The notes under the pieces were generated by a model. That model made no database searches. It had not been told where the DNA came from and saw only the letters and a list, made by a program, of their open reading frames with translations. From Bifidobacterium scaligerum (GTDB lineage: Bacteria > Actinomycetota > Actinomycetes > Actinomycetales > Bifidobacteriaceae), in assembly GCF_002802865.1 (NCBI RefSeq), contig NZ_PGLQ01000002.1, positions 96,110-160,109 on the forward strand: a stretch of 64,000 bases of DNA, read 5' to 3'. Each line of letters opens with the position of its first letter. The stretch's first letter is position 1. Both the position numbers and the translations under genes were made by a program. Shown here piece after piece: positions 1-10,346 of the stretch.

Positions 1-390
1 GCCAAGGGACCGATCGATGGATTTGATACCGTTGTGGCCACCTGCAGAACCACCGGATTTGACTTTGATGCGACCGAACTCCAAATCCATGTCATCATGA
101 ATGATCACGATATGATCGGGATCGATCTGATAGTAGGCGCTGATGGAGGCCACGGCGTTACCGGAATCGTTCATGTAGGTCAGCGGCTTGGCTAGGAAGA
201 ACTTGATGGTCCGCCCGTCGAGATTCATGGCACCCTTGCCAAGCATGGCCAGTCCTTTATGGTCGGCGAAGTGCACCGACCAACGTTCGGCCAGCAGGTC
301 GGCGGTCATGAAGCCCATATTATGCCGGGTGTCCTCATACTTCTTGCCCGGGTTGCCCAGACCCACGATCAGCCAGAAATCCGATGCCAT
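1..390 (-). CDS. pth: Peptidyl-tRNA hydrolase, N-terminal part (runs off the window)
   Basis: Cytosolic enzyme that cleaves peptidyl-tRNA dropped from stalled ribosomes and so recycles tRNA. About 130 N-terminal residues are visible, starting at the ATG complementary to 388-390. The start shows the family pattern VGLGNPG followed by YEDTRHNMG, which contains the conserved Asn and catalytic His. Further on come KPLTYMNDSGNAV and the HDDMDLEFGRIKV segment, with GGHNGIKSI near the window edge. All of these are typical of bacterial Pth. The C-terminal third lies to the left of base 1. The gap of about 120 nt to the next gene upstream holds nothing I recognise. Identification is firm; completeness cannot be judged. 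Confidence 0.95.
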   Translation of the reverse strand, partial: MASDFWLIVGLGNPGKKYEDTRHNMGFMTADLLAERWSVHFADHKGLAMLGKGAMNLDGRTIKFFLAKPLTYMNDSGNAVASISAYYQIDPDHIVIIHDDMDLEFGRIKVKSGGSAGGHNGIKSIDRSLG

Positions 391-509
391 ATCCGCTCCT
401 TTACTCGGTCAAACCGTACAGATTGTACTCAACGCCGCCGCCAAGGATGTTGGCGGTCCAAATCCGGCACGCATGACTGCACGTCTGCCATACGCCAGTG
501 CAATGCGCA

Positions 510-1061
510 CTACAGGTCGAGATACCAATAGGACATGTCTCGCATGGTGCCGGTCGAATCGGTTGCGGCTGCCGGCATAAGACCGAACCGGGTGAATCCG
601 AACCGATTCATCAGGGCGATGGATCCGGCATTATCGGCGAAAATGATGCCGCATGCCTTACGCATATGGCGGCTGCGGGCCTCGTCCAGCAAATTGGACA
701 GAAGGAACGTGCCCACGCCTTTTCCCTGCCATTCGGGGGCTATGTAGTAGGCCAGATCGGTGACACCGTCATAGCCTGCACGGTTGTAGAACACCGACAA
801 TGCGCCGAAGCCCACAACCGGTGAGGCCGTATCGAACGTTTCGAACGGCCCGGGCAACCCATCCGGCTCAGTCGATTCATCTGTGGCTTCCACCACGAAA
901 ACGCCGTATGGGGGCTTATGCGATTCCAACCACTCACGGCGCTGTTCAAAGGTGCGCGGTGTCAGGTCGGCGGTGGAGCCGCCGGCCAGTACGGAAGCAT
1001 TGTAAATATCGGTGATCGACCGTACATCCCGCGGTTCAGCTGGACGAAATGTGTACGCCAT
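510..1061 (-). CDS. GNAT-family N-acetyltransferase, phosphinothricin-acetyltransferase-like
   Basis: Probable acetyl-CoA-dependent acetyltransferase of 183 residues. The N-terminus TFRPAEPRDVRSITDIYN is typical of the PAT/Bar-like GNAT branch. The acetyl-CoA loop is visible as APEWQGKGVGTFLL, followed by IIFADNAGSIALMNRFGF, a common C-terminal GNAT pattern. An upstream in-frame ATG at 1130 exists, but the residues it would add look non-coding and overlap the hairpin at 1082-1119, so the start at 1061 was chosen. The substrate is unknown; members of this branch acetylate amino-acid analogues or small amines. It stands alone between pth and the UPF0182 gene. Confidence 0.85.
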   Translation of the reverse strand: MAYTFRPAEPRDVRSITDIYNASVLAGGSTADLTPRTFEQRREWLESHKPPYGVFVVEATDESTEPDGLPGPFETFDTASPVVGFGALSVFYNRAGYDGVTDLAYYIAPEWQGKGVGTFLLSNLLDEARSRHMRKACGIIFADNAGSIALMNRFGFTRFGLMPAAATDSTGTMRDMSYWYLDL

Positions 1062-1081
1062 AGCAGATCCTTTGCCGTATG

Positions 1082-1119
1082 CCTGTGGCCCGTCCCTTAT
1101 ATGAGGGACGGGCCACAGG
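1082..1119 (-). terminator. Perfect 16-bp hairpin after the UPF0182 gene
   Basis: Bases 1082-1097 and 1104-1119 are exact reverse complements around a six-base loop. The element starts 15 nt beyond the stop of the large membrane-protein gene and ends just before the acetyltransferase start, so it can act as a terminator or a processing site. No clear T-run follows on the minus strand. Confidence 0.65.
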
Positions 1120-1133
1120 GAGCATTGCATTAC

Positions 1134-4100
1134 TTATTTATCAAGCTCAAGAGCCTTGTTGAGGGCTTCCTCAAGCTGCTGCTGCGCCTTGCCATAGGCG
1201 GTCCAGTCACCGTTCTTCATGGCGGACTGACTGTCTTTCATGGCCTGCGCAGCATCATTCAGCGCCTGTTGGAGTTCGGCGCTGCCTGTACCGGAACTTC
1301 CACCGGACTGCCCGGATTGATTCTGCTTGTCGGATTGATCGGTCTGCCCGGATTGGCCAGACTGATCAGCCTGATTATCGTCGGACGAGTCGGCCGAACC
1401 AGATGAACCAGTGGAGCCAGTCGATTCCGATCCGCCCGCGTTTTGCGCGTCGCCTGCAGAAGCACCGGAATCGCCACCGAATACTTGATCCAACGCCTCG
1501 TCAAGCGTGTCGGCAAAGCCCACCTGATCACCGAAAGCAACCAGCGTCTTCTTGAGCAGCGGGAAGGACGTGGCACCCGAAGATTTCACATACACCGGCT
1601 GCACATAAACCAGTCCGCCACCGAGCGGCAGGGTGAGCAGATTGCCACGCACCACCTGCGTATCACCGGACTGCAACAGGTTGAGTTCCTTGGAGACATC
1701 CGCATTGGCGTTGAAGTTGTTCTGCGCCTGTCCAGGACCTGGCACGTTGGAATCCTTAGGCAACTCCTGCAAACGGATGGTGCCGTAATTCGGGCCTATC
1801 TTGCCTTGCTCATTGCCTGCATCAGAATCGACGGAAAGGAATCCAGTGAGAATCTCACGGGTCGACTGTCCTGCCGGAATATATGTGGACGTCAACGAGA
1901 AGATAGGCTCTTCGGTGCCGCCGGTCTGCAACGTCAGATAGTAGGGCGGCTGCAGAATGTCCTGATCCTGCTGCGCCTGTGATTCGGTGGGGTCCACCGG
2001 TGTTTGCCAGAAGTCTTCGCCGGAGTAGTACTGGTTGGCCGAAGTGACATGATACTTGGACAGCAACTCACGCTGCACCTTGAACAAGCCCTCCGGATAA
2101 CGCAAATGGCTCATCAAATCGCCGGAGATCTCGCTGAGCTGATGGTATTGGCCGGGGAAGATCTGTTCCCATGCTTTGATCACCGGGTCGGAGACATCCC
2201 ATACATACAGGTCCACGGAACCGTCGTAGGCATCAACGGTGGCCTTTACCGAGTTGCGGATGTAGTTCGCCTGCTGTGATCCCAGCGAGGAGACCGTATC
2301 CGAGGAGACCGTAGTGGAATCCTGCGTCGAGGTGCCGAGGTTGGTCATCTGCGAATACGGATAGGCGTCGGAGGTGGTATAGCCGTCCACGATCCACTTG
2401 ACACGACCGTCGACCACCGCCGGGTATACACGACCGTCGAGTGTCAGGTACGGAGCTACCTTGGCAACACGCTCCTTGGGAGAACGATCGTAGAGAATCT
2501 GCGATTCGCTGGTCACGCGGTCGGAGAAGAGAATCTGATCTGAACCAAAACGAATGGCATAGAGGATTCGAGAGAACAGATTGCCTACGGACGGTCCGCC
2601 ATCACCCTTGAACGTGGTGAGCGCGCCTTCCGAACCGGTCGGGTAATCGAATTCCCAAGCCTGCGTACCTTCAGGAGCGCCGACAATCGAATATTCAGTG
2701 GTGTTGGGAGAGAAATAGATCCGTGGTTCATACTCCTCGGAATCGGCGAGCTTACCTTGTGTGGGAATGCCGGATTCGAAGAACTCCGGCTGACCGTCCG
2801 CGGTCACCTTGTTGCCGTAAGCGGCCACGACGCCGTAACCATGCGTGTAGACAGTATGGTCATTGACCCAGTTGCGGTTATCATTGCCGTCAAGATCCAG
2901 CTCGCGGGCGGCGATTACCGTATCTTGGGAGACGCCGTCGATTTCGTATTTATCTACGGCAAGCGTGTCTGCGAAGGTGTAGTACTGCTTGGACTGCTGC
3001 AACTGTTTGAATGTGGGGCTGACGACCTGTGGATCAAGCAGACGAATCTGCGCGGTGGTGTCCGCTTCCTTGGCCAAGGCACCCTGCTCGCCCTTGTTGG
3101 TCACCTCATACTGCTCGGTTTTGAGCTTGTCGAGACCATAAGCGGCACGCGTGGCGTCAATATTGCGCTGAATGTACGTGGATTCCATTTCCTGCGCATT
3201 CGGATTCACGCGGAACCGTTGCAGCAGCATCGGCCATGCAACGGTCAGCACCATGGAAATCACCACCACCGTGGCAATGGAAATGACCGGTACACGCCAG
3301 GCTTTGAGCGCCGCGGCGGCACGAACACCGATCGAGGCCTGGCCTTCCAACGCATGCGAGCGCATAAGCCACACACCCAACACTACGCCGAGAATGGCGG
3401 TCAAGGCGGCCATGATGAACGTAACCGGAATATTGGCGTGTACGGCGGTATAGGAAGCACCGGTGATGCGCGAGCCTTGCACGGTGAGCTGGTCGAATAC
3501 GCCAATCACCTGACGGGCGGCCCAGGCCAGCATGTTCAGGATCAGCCAGATGCCCAGCTGACGGCGTGCTCGCTTGGTGATGGCGAACAGGCCACGGCCG
3601 TGCACCGGCATGGTGATGCGGATGCCTCCCATAAGCACATGGGTGATCAGCGAGAATACAATGCCTACGCCTAGTAGCATGGCCGCGGCCGCCATCACGA
3701 GTTTCAGTCCCGGCAACACGAAGACATAGAAGCCATTGTCAAGGCCGAATTGAGGGTCGTTGGTGCCGAAATGCTGTGCATGGAACATCAGCAAAATCTC
3801 ACTCCAATTGGAGTTGAACTGAGAACCGAAGACCACACCCACGATGGCGGATATCGCCACGGCCACACGACGCGCCGTCTTCGAACTCACTGATTTGCCG
3901 ACTTCGATCACATCGCCGTTAATACGAATCGTAGAGCCGTCGGCGGAATCAGGGCGTGCTCGAATCGCCAGCCAGGCGGAGACGAAACCGGTCAATGCCA
4001 TCAGCAGCGCATACGCCACCCACAAGCCCACCTTGACACCGAGCTGAGTCCACACCACCGACTGGAAGCCGAGCTGTCCGTACCACATCAGATCGGTGAT

Positions 4101-4409
4101 GAACCGGGACAAGCCGAAGAACAGACCGACGATGATCACCAGCGCCAGCACCACACCGATCAACACCTTGGATCCGCGTCCTGAACCAGCGGATCCGCGA
4201 TGAGGCTCCAGACGGCGCGTCAGCCGCGGACCGGAAGGCCCGCGCGGAGGGCGGCCAGAACCGCTGCCGCTTGTATCACGCTGCGAGTTCGCGGGACCGT
4301 CCCCATCGGCCTCGACATTGAGAATGATCGGATCATCATCGTTCGCATCGTCTCGGCGGGAACTTCCGCCATTGCCGAACAGGATTGAGAAAGGATCGTT
4401 AAAAGACAT
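1134..4409 (-). CDS. UPF0182 (COG1615) family large membrane protein
   Basis: A 1091-residue integral membrane protein of the actinobacterial UPF0182 family, whose function is unknown. Residues 1-75 are hydrophilic and Gly/Arg/Ser-rich. Several hydrophobic segments follow between about 80 and 400, starting with VLIGVVLALVIIVGLFFGLS. The long extracytoplasmic part contains family-typical stretches such as RNIDATRAAYGL, FSPNTTEYSIVG, RILYAIRFGSDQILFSD and HLRYPEGLFKVQRELL. The last 110 residues form a Ser/Gly/Gln/Asp-rich low-complexity linker and a short helical tail ending NKALELDK. The ATG at 4409 gives the full family N-terminus, although only a weak ribosome site is visible. It is likely transcribed alone. 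Confidence 0.9.
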   Translation of the reverse strand: MSFNDPFSILFGNGGSSRRDDANDDDPIILNVEADGDGPANSQRDTSGSGSGRPPRGPSGPRLTRRLEPHRGSAGSGRGSKVLIGVVLALVIIVGLFFGLSRFITDLMWYGQLGFQSVVWTQLGVKVGLWVAYALLMALTGFVSAWLAIRARPDSADGSTIRINGDVIEVGKSVSSKTARRVAVAISAIVGVVFGSQFNSNWSEILLMFHAQHFGTNDPQFGLDNGFYVFVLPGLKLVMAAAAMLLGVGIVFSLITHVLMGGIRITMPVHGRGLFAITKRARRQLGIWLILNMLAWAARQVIGVFDQLTVQGSRITGASYTAVHANIPVTFIMAALTAILGVVLGVWLMRSHALEGQASIGVRAAAALKAWRVPVISIATVVVISMVLTVAWPMLLQRFRVNPNAQEMESTYIQRNIDATRAAYGLDKLKTEQYEVTNKGEQGALAKEADTTAQIRLLDPQVVSPTFKQLQQSKQYYTFADTLAVDKYEIDGVSQDTVIAARELDLDGNDNRNWVNDHTVYTHGYGVVAAYGNKVTADGQPEFFESGIPTQGKLADSEEYEPRIYFSPNTTEYSIVGAPEGTQAWEFDYPTGSEGALTTFKGDGGPSVGNLFSRILYAIRFGSDQILFSDRVTSESQILYDRSPKERVAKVAPYLTLDGRVYPAVVDGRVKWIVDGYTTSDAYPYSQMTNLGTSTQDSTTVSSDTVSSLGSQQANYIRNSVKATVDAYDGSVDLYVWDVSDPVIKAWEQIFPGQYHQLSEISGDLMSHLRYPEGLFKVQRELLSKYHVTSANQYYSGEDFWQTPVDPTESQAQQDQDILQPPYYLTLQTGGTEEPIFSLTSTYIPAGQSTREILTGFLSVDSDAGNEQGKIGPNYGTIRLQELPKDSNVPGPGQAQNNFNANADVSKELNLLQSGDTQVVRGNLLTLPLGGGLVYVQPVYVKSSGATSFPLLKKTLVAFGDQVGFADTLDEALDQVFGGDSGASAGDAQNAGGSESTGSTGSSGSADSSDDNQADQSGQSGQTDQSDKQNQSGQSGGSSGTGSAELQQALNDAAQAMKDSQSAMKNGDWTAYGKAQQQLEEALNKALELDK

Positions 4410-4578
4410 GTTCTCAGCCTACAGACAGCCCCCGAACGGTAATTATGCCGCCAGCGCATAGGGTGCAGTCTCCATATGTCCAGCACAGTTTCAGCGTTTC
4501 GCCTATTTTCCGACGTTCTCGACAGTTGCGGATGCAAGCAAAACGCTACAGAACACGCCATGGCATAGGCTAAGAGGC

Positions 4579-5877
4579 ATGAGAAGAACACGACCACAGC
4601 ATCTGCATGCCTCGCCCACCCTTCGCAGGGCCTCACATATCGGCACGATAATCACAGCCGTGATCTGCACACTGGTAGTGATCGTTGCCGGCACGTTGGC
4701 CTATGGATGGCATACCGGCGCACTTGACGCAGTGCTGGGTCGCCACAAGCCCACGACGTCATCGGCAGCCGGCACAGCCGGTGACGCAGGCGAATCATTG
4801 CAACGTTCGGCTTCCCCTACACCGGCGCAGAAGGACTCTCCCAGAACACAGGCAGAACGACTGGTGTCGGCTATGTCGCTCGACGAACAGGTAGGGCAGC
4901 TCGTGATGGTGCCGCTGTTTGCTGGTACTGATCCATCCGCGCTATCCACGGCGATTGCCGATTATCATGCCGGTTCCGCACTGATGATCGGCAACTGGAC
5001 CACTGGTACGGAAGGCGTCAAAGCCGCTACGGATCAGCTTCAGCAATATGCGCCGGCCAATAATCGGCTCATCATCGCCACTGATCAGGAAGGTGGCCAA
5101 GTACAGCATCTGACCGGCAATGGATTCGACACCATGCCGTCCGCGACTGAACAGGGAACAATGTCTTCCGATCAGTTGCGCACCGCCGCCAAAGGCTGGG
5201 GCTCGCAACTGTCTGCCGCTGGAGTGAATGTGGATCTGGCTCCGGTATTGGACACAGTGACCATAAATCGCGCCGCGAATGCGCCGATCGGCGCGCTGGA
5301 TCGCGACTTCGGTCTAGATGCCACCGGCAATGCGTCGCATGGTACGGCGTTTATTCAAGGCTTGCGGGACGCCAAAGTCGAATCCACCATCAAACATTAT
5401 CCGGGACTGGGTTCAGTGACCGGCAATACGGATTTCACCACAACCGGCATTGTGGACACGGCCACTACGCTGGGCGGCGATGAAATCCGTGCCTTTGACA
5501 CAACGATTCAACAGGCCTCCCCTGCGATGGTGATGATGGCATTGGCCACGTATCAGGCCATCGACCCAGATAACCCCGCCGTGTTTTCGTCCACGATCAT
5601 CACACAACACCTGCGCACGGATCTGGGTTATGACGGCGTGATCACATCCGACTCATTGTCGGCCGAAGCTTTGAGCGGATACGACACCACCCAGCTTGGC
5701 GTGAAGATGGTCGAAGCCGGAGGCGACCTTGCCTGTATTGGCCAGACTGACTACGTGGAACCGATCATCCACGGACTTCGTACCCGTGCAGCCGAAGATC
5801 AGGATTTTGCCAAAAAGGTGACGGCATCCGCAGTGCGCGTGATGACGCTGAAAATAGAAATGGGTCTGGCCCGATAA
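4579..5877 (+). CDS. Membrane-anchored glycoside hydrolase family 3, NagZ/LpqI-like beta-N-acetylhexosaminidase
   Basis: A 432-residue protein with a cytosolic basic N-terminus, one membrane segment at about 20-45 (IGTIITAVICTLVVIVAGTLAYG), a Ser/Thr/Ala-rich linker, and a family 3 TIM-barrel from about residue 95. Visible motifs are LIIATDQEGGQVQHLTG, VNVDLAPVLDT, KHYPGLGSVTGNTD and YDGVITSDSLSAEAL; in the last, the SDS aspartate is the expected nucleophile. The family removes N-acetylglucosamine from muropeptide-type substrates. The KHYPGLG loop resembles the actinobacterial LpqI type rather than the Gram-negative NagZ loop. There is no Cys lipobox, so it looks like an N-terminal anchor rather than a lipoprotein. 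The exact substrate is not proven. Confidence 0.85.
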   Translation: MRRTRPQHLHASPTLRRASHIGTIITAVICTLVVIVAGTLAYGWHTGALDAVLGRHKPTTSSAAGTAGDAGESLQRSASPTPAQKDSPRTQAERLVSAMSLDEQVGQLVMVPLFAGTDPSALSTAIADYHAGSALMIGNWTTGTEGVKAATDQLQQYAPANNRLIIATDQEGGQVQHLTGNGFDTMPSATEQGTMSSDQLRTAAKGWGSQLSAAGVNVDLAPVLDTVTINRAANAPIGALDRDFGLDATGNASHGTAFIQGLRDAKVESTIKHYPGLGSVTGNTDFTTTGIVDTATTLGGDEIRAFDTTIQQASPAMVMMALATYQAIDPDNPAVFSSTIITQHLRTDLGYDGVITSDSLSAEALSGYDTTQLGVKMVEAGGDLACIGQTDYVEPIIHGLRTRAAEDQDFAKKVTASAVRVMTLKIEMGLAR

Positions 5878-5935
5878 TCCCCCGACGTTTCGCAGTCACA
5901 GCCGCAACAGTCAACGGCCGCGTTATCAACGGCCG

Positions 5936-6682
5936 TTACTCTTGTGCATCCTGTGCATACAGACCGTGCTTGCCAATATACTGCACCACGCCGTCGGGTA
6001 CCAGATACCAGACCGGTTCGTTATGCTCGGCACGACGGCGGACATCGGTCGAAGAAATGGCCAAGGCGGGAATCTCCAGTGTATCCACCTTGCCCTCAGG
6101 AAGAGTCACTCCGTCCGGACTGGAATATCCGGGCCGTGTGACGGCGACGAAATGGGCGAGATCCCACATCTTCTCCGCATCCTTCCACTGCATGATCTCG
6201 GCCACCGCGTCGGCACCGGTGATGAAGAACAATTCGGCGTCCGGATGCTGTGCTCTGATGTCGCGCAACGTGTCGATGGTGTAGGTCACACCAGGGCGGT
6301 CGATATCCACTCGCGAAACGGTAAACTTCGGATTTGATGCCGTGGCGATCACCGTCATCAGATACCGGTCTTCCGCGTTGGTCACATGTTTGTCCAACTT
6401 GAACACAGGCCTACCGGTGGGAACGAAAATGACTTCATCGAGATCATATACCCAAGCCACTTCGGATGCGGCGACCAAATGTCCATTGTGAATCGGATCA
6501 AAAGTGCCACCCATAATACCTATGCGCAGACGCGTATGCCAGTTACCCCGCGCGGACAGTCTTCCTCGATTGTGAATGCCGGATTCAGACGACCGCACCG
6601 ACAAATCGGACATCCGGCGTCCACCCTGATCGGTCGCTGCCTGAGACACAGCGACAATTTCCGTAGGCTCATCCACGCTCAT
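5936..6682 (-). CDS. nadD: Nicotinate-nucleotide adenylyltransferase
   Basis: Converts nicotinate mononucleotide and ATP to deamido-NAD in NAD biosynthesis. The nucleotidyltransferase core begins near residue 53 with [15 protein letters not shown], including the HNGH catalytic signature. The second signature, ISSTDVRRR, lies near the C-terminus, and a [17 protein letters not shown] segment lies in the middle. The start at 6682 overlaps the stop of the upstream gene as ATGA, which supports translational coupling. This start gives about 50 extra residues before the core compared with short homologues, so a start nearer the core is possible. It is third in the coupled run proA - unknown - nadD. 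Confidence 0.93.
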   Translation of the reverse strand: MSVDEPTEIVAVSQAATDQGGRRMSDLSVRSSESGIHNRGRLSARGNWHTRLRIGIMGGTFDPIHNGHLVAASEVAWVYDLDEVIFVPTGRPVFKLDKHVTNAEDRYLMTVIATASNPKFTVSRVDIDRPGVTYTIDTLRDIRAQHPDAELFFITGADAVAEIMQWKDAEKMWDLAHFVAVTRPGYSSPDGVTLPEGKVDTLEIPALAISSTDVRRRAEHNEPVWYLVPDGVVQYIGKHGLYAQDAQE

Positions 6683-7281
6683 GCCTGTCCGCCTTCGTCG
6701 GCCACCTGAGTCTCCTGCTCAATTTGGTCGGCGGTGGGATCGGAATCATGCGCATCAATCTTGCCCATATCCTCATCCCATTCGTCCTGCACCACGCGGC
6801 GAATCTCGGCAAATGTAGGCAGAGGGAAGTCAGGCTGATAAAGGCGACGCACTTCAGCCACACGCTCGGTGATACGAATCAGCGTATCGGTCATGCCGTC
6901 GATGTCGCCACCGTGTTCCATCTGCGTGTATTTGCCGATATAGCCTTCCATCAGTTCCATATGCTCACGCACCGTGTGCAGTTGAGTCTCACTCAGGTCC
7001 ACGACCTCGGGAGAATCTGTTTCCGGCCAACCGATGAGCACGGCATCAGCGTATTCAAGCGAGGCACGCTGCGCCGCGGAAGCGATGCCGTCTTCGATCT
7101 GCACCAAAAACACGTAACGAACGATGCTCAGGCGTTCGGCGGCAATCTTCAATCCCAGCTTAGGATCGTTCAGATCCAGATCGGATCGCAGATCGGTGAT
7201 GGCGGGCTGTGCCGCGTTTTCAGCGGCTGCGACGGTCGTGTTGCCTGTCATGTTGTCGCCTGTGTTGCCGTTACCACTCAT
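6679..7281 (-). CDS. Conserved-looking protein of unknown function between proA and nadD
   Basis: A 200-residue, acidic, soluble-looking protein without a signal peptide or membrane segment. I do not recognise a family. The core from about residue 30 to 160 appears helical, with stretches such as [21 protein letters not shown] and [27 protein letters not shown]; both ends are low in complexity. The start chosen at 7281 overlaps the proA stop as ATGA, which fits translational coupling better than the upstream ATG at 7314. Its stop overlaps nadD in the same way. The three genes are therefore likely translated together, but that alone does not give a function. Confidence 0.8.
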   Translation of the reverse strand: MSGNGNTGDNMTGNTTVAAAENAAQPAITDLRSDLDLNDPKLGLKIAAERLSIVRYVFLVQIEDGIASAAQRASLEYADAVLIGWPETDSPEVVDLSETQLHTVREHMELMEGYIGKYTQMEHGGDIDGMTDTLIRITERVAEVRRLYQPDFPLPTFAEIRRVVQDEWDEDMGKIDAHDSDPTADQIEQETQVADEGGQA

Positions 7282-8573
7282 GCTCGCACCTGCCCTGTTC
7301 CGTAGCCTATCCATTTGGTCGTGGTCATTTCACGCAATCCCATAGGGCCTCGGGCATGCATTTTTTGCGTGGAGATGCCCAGTTCTGCGCCGAAGCCGAA
7401 TACGCCGCCGTCCGTGAAACGAGTGGAGGCGTTGACCATGACCACTGCCGAGTCTATACGGTTGGTGAACTGTTCGATGGCCGAGTAATCCTCGGCGATG
7501 ATGGATTCGGTATGCCCGGTGGAGTGTCTGTTGATGTGGGCAATGGCCTCGTCCAACGAATCGACCACCTTGACGCCCATCTTCAACGCCAAGTATTCGG
7601 TATCCCAATCCTCTTCGGTGGCATGGTTGAGCTCGATGCCCTCGATGGCGGCACCTTGAATGATGTCATAGGAAATCGTGTCCGCCTGCAGTACGACGTC
7701 TGCCTGCGCTAGAGCCTGGGCGATAGCCGGCAGAAAATCGGCAGCCACGTCTTTATGGATCAGCAGTTTTTCTGCGGCGTTGCACACGCCGACACGCTGA
7801 GTTTTCGCATTCAAAACGATGGGAATTGCCTTGGCAAGGTCGCCGGATTTATCGATGTAGATGTGCACGTTGCCGGCACCGGTTTCGATAACGGGAACCT
7901 TGGAATTGCGCACGACGGCTTGGATGAGGCCGGCACCGCCACGAGGCACCAGCACGTCGATGTGTCCGCGTGCCTCCATCATGGCGGTGGCACCCGCACG
8001 GCCATATTGATCGACGGATTGCACCAGTGCGGCACCGAAACCGTGCGACTCAAGTACCGGGGCAATAACACCAAGCGTTGCGGCGTTCGTGCGTTCCGCA
8101 GCATGACCGCCACGTAGCATCGCGGCATTACCTGATTTCAGACACAAACTGGCCACGTCAACGGTGACGTTCGGGCGGGCCTCGTAAATCATGCCGATGA
8201 CGCCCAGCGGCACACGAGACTGTGTCAAGCGCAGACCATTAGGCAGATTGTAGCCACGCACGATCTCCCCCACGGGGTCAGGCAATGTGGCCACATGACG
8301 TACACCTTGCGCCGCGGCGGCCACACGCGGCACATCGAAAAGCAGGCGGTCGAGCTTGCCGGCATCCATACCACTTTCCTTGGCCTCAAGCATGTCCAGA
8401 GCGTTGGCCGCCTCGATGTCTCCGGCATGCTCATCCAATGCGTCGGCGATAGCCAGAAGCAAATCATTCTTGGACTCGGTGTTCGCCCTGGCAAGCGATT
8501 CCTGTGCACGTGCGGCCTGATCGGCCTGACCGCACACCGCGCGGAACACTTCAGGACTCAATGCTTCACTCAT
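7278..8573 (-). CDS. proA: Gamma-glutamyl phosphate reductase
   Basis: Reduces gamma-glutamyl phosphate to glutamate semialdehyde with NADPH, the second step of proline synthesis. At 431 residues it is close to the family length. Visible are the aldehyde-dehydrogenase fold signatures [17 protein letters not shown] and [15 protein letters not shown], the catalytic Cys in [15 protein letters not shown], and the C-terminal [19 protein letters not shown]. The start MSEALSPEV at 8573 matches the usual N-terminus; an ATG at 8603 is also open, and neither has a strong ribosome site. No proB is in the window. It leads a coupled run with the unknown protein and nadD. Confidence 0.95.
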   Translation of the reverse strand: MSEALSPEVFRAVCGQADQAARAQESLARANTESKNDLLLAIADALDEHAGDIEAANALDMLEAKESGMDAGKLDRLLFDVPRVAAAAQGVRHVATLPDPVGEIVRGYNLPNGLRLTQSRVPLGVIGMIYEARPNVTVDVASLCLKSGNAAMLRGGHAAERTNAATLGVIAPVLESHGFGAALVQSVDQYGRAGATAMMEARGHIDVLVPRGGAGLIQAVVRNSKVPVIETGAGNVHIYIDKSGDLAKAIPIVLNAKTQRVGVCNAAEKLLIHKDVAADFLPAIAQALAQADVVLQADTISYDIIQGAAIEGIELNHATEEDWDTEYLALKMGVKVVDSLDEAIAHINRHSTGHTESIIAEDYSAIEQFTNRIDSAVVMVNASTRFTDGGVFGFGAELGISTQKMHARGPMGLREMTTTKWIGYGTGQVRA

Positions 8574-8634
8574 AACAGACAAGGGTAGCTCACCATGCGG
8601 CACATCGCTTGTTTCGGCTCGGTTTTAAGCATAG

Positions 8635-8658
8635 AAAAGGCTCCCTTTTCTGGGAGCC
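8635..8658 (-). terminator. Intrinsic terminator of glyA
   Basis: Bases 8639-8645 and 8652-8658 form a 7-bp GC-rich stem with a six-base loop. On the minus strand the stem is followed directly by TTTTC. It lies about 40 nt beyond the glyA stop. Confidence 0.8.
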
Positions 8659-8699
8659 AGTATGTCATCACGGCTCAAGCCGAAGCTTCAGCGAGCCGA

Positions 8700-10007
8700 T
8701 CAGTGAATCTGATCGAGTTCCGGGTACAGCGGGAAGTCCTCTACGAGCTTATCCACGCGAGCTTTCAGGGTTTCCACATCGGCAGACGGGCCGGCGGCGA
8801 GAGCGGTGCCAATAATGTCGGCCACCTCCTCGTATTCCTTCGGTCCGAAGCCGCGGGTGGCCAATGCGGAAGTGCCGATGCGCAGACCGGAAGCAACCGA
8901 GGCCGGACGCGGGTCGAACGGCACGGTGTTGCGGTTGATGGTGATGCCGCACTGGGCGAGCAGGTCTTCGCCCTGCTTGCCATCCATCTCAGAGTTGCGC
9001 AGGTCAACCATCACCAGATGCACATCGGTGCCGCCGGTCAGCACGGAGATGCCGTTGGCCTTGACGTCGTCGGCCATCAGACGATCCGCCAGAATCTTGG
9101 CACCGTCGAGCGTGCGCTGCATGCGATCCTTGAAGGCCTGAGTGCCGGCCACCTTGAAACTGACGGCTTTGCCGGCCACCACGTGCATCAGCGGACCGCC
9201 CTGCTGGCCGGGGAATACGGAGGAATTGAGCTTTTTAGCATACTCCTCCTTGGCCAGGATGAAACCGGAACGCGGGCCGCCGAGCGTCTTGTGGGCGGTG
9301 GAGGAGACCACGTCGGCGTACGGCACCGGGCTCGGGTGCAGGCCCGCAGCCACCAGGCCGGCAAAGTGGGCCATGTCCACCCAGAACTTTGCACCCACCT
9401 CATCGGCGATCTCCTTGATGGCCTTGAAGTCTTCGATACGCGGATAAGCGGACCAGCCACCGATGATCATGGCCGGGTGCACTTCCAGCGCGCGCTGGCG
9501 GATGATCTCCGGATCGATGCGGAAGGTCTCTGGGTTCACGCCGTAGGCTTCGGCATGGTAGAACTTGCCGGAGAAGTTGATCTTCATGCCGTGGGTCAGG
9601 TGGCCGCCGTGGTCAAGAGCGAGACCGAGCACAGTATCGCCGGGCTTGACGAGCGCCTGATAGACGGCGGCATTGGCTTGAGCACCGGAGTGCGGCTGCA
9701 CGTTGGCGTATTCGGCGCCGAACAGCTTCTTGGCACGTTCACGGGCGATCGTTTCGATCTGATCCACGAACTCGCAGCCACCGTAGTAACGACGTCCGGG
9801 ATAGCCTTCGGCGTACTTGTTGGTGAGCACGGACCCCTGGCACTGCAGCACGGCGCGAGGCACGAAGTTCTCGGAGGCGATCATCTCCAAGCCGTTTTGC
9901 TGACGATGCAGCTCATCGTCGAGCAGAGCGGCGATTTCGGGGTCGGTCTGGCTGATGGGCGCATTGAAAGCGTCCGTTGCGGTCTGGGCGAGGGGTGAAG
10001 CGGTCAT
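8700..10007 (-). CDS. glyA: Serine hydroxymethyltransferase
   Basis: PLP enzyme that interconverts serine and glycine and charges tetrahydrofolate with a one-carbon unit. It has 435 residues. Visible are the N-terminal [17 protein letters not shown] and [17 protein letters not shown], the substrate and cofactor region [11 protein letters not shown], and the PLP lysine in [16 protein letters not shown]. The C-terminal [15 protein letters not shown] is also typical. The start at 10007 has AAAGGAA seven bases upstream. It is transcribed alone and away from thrC, with a terminator hairpin after its stop. Confidence 0.97.
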   Translation of the reverse strand: MTASPLAQTATDAFNAPISQTDPEIAALLDDELHRQQNGLEMIASENFVPRAVLQCQGSVLTNKYAEGYPGRRYYGGCEFVDQIETIARERAKKLFGAEYANVQPHSGAQANAAVYQALVKPGDTVLGLALDHGGHLTHGMKINFSGKFYHAEAYGVNPETFRIDPEIIRQRALEVHPAMIIGGWSAYPRIEDFKAIKEIADEVGAKFWVDMAHFAGLVAAGLHPSPVPYADVVSSTAHKTLGGPRSGFILAKEEYAKKLNSSVFPGQQGGPLMHVVAGKAVSFKVAGTQAFKDRMQRTLDGAKILADRLMADDVKANGISVLTGGTDVHLVMVDLRNSEMDGKQGEDLLAQCGITINRNTVPFDPRPASVASGLRIGTSALATRGFGPKEYEEVADIIGTALAAGPSADVETLKARVDKLVEDFPLYPELDQIH

Positions 10008-10346
10008 TTCACGTTCCTTTGTCGGTCAATACAACAACCCGCTTGAGCGGTTGTGCTTCAGTGTAAGACGGCAATTGCTTCCACGACATTTCCGTCTCAT
10101 GTCTGGGCCGGTGTTCGATGGCATTCCGCATGCTCCCAGCCACAGATATGCCATAGAGCATTGGCGGGCGCAGTTTCCAATTTGCGGGAATCACCGTGGA
10201 GCCGCCGCAAAACATCACACGATACGCATGATGAAGCCAAACCGTGCTTGTCGTCCACCATTATGCGGGAGAGGTTCCGCCGTTCGACATGGGGCACGAT
10301 ACACTGGAACAGATTCATTTCTCCCCTGCAAGCTAAGGATTTCATC
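10008..10346. other. Divergent intergenic region between glyA and thrC
   Basis: About 340 bases that must hold the promoters of both glyA and thrC. Near the glyA end there is a small inverted repeat around 10032-10050, with GCTTGAGC at its centre. Near the thrC end, GATACACT around 10308 could be a -10 region, and AAGGA at 10335 is the thrC ribosome site. Open frames reading through here in both directions are poor in coding character. I see no riboswitch or RNA gene that I can name. Confidence 0.5.

Noticed and set aside
8595..9998. A plus-strand open frame of 467 codons opposite glyA
   Set aside because: Antisense shadow of a highly codon-biased gene; no recognisable domain.
10053..10346. 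N-terminal extension of threonine synthase
   Set aside because: The extra 98 residues do not look like protein of this family, and a GTG with a good ribosome site at 10347 gives the normal start.
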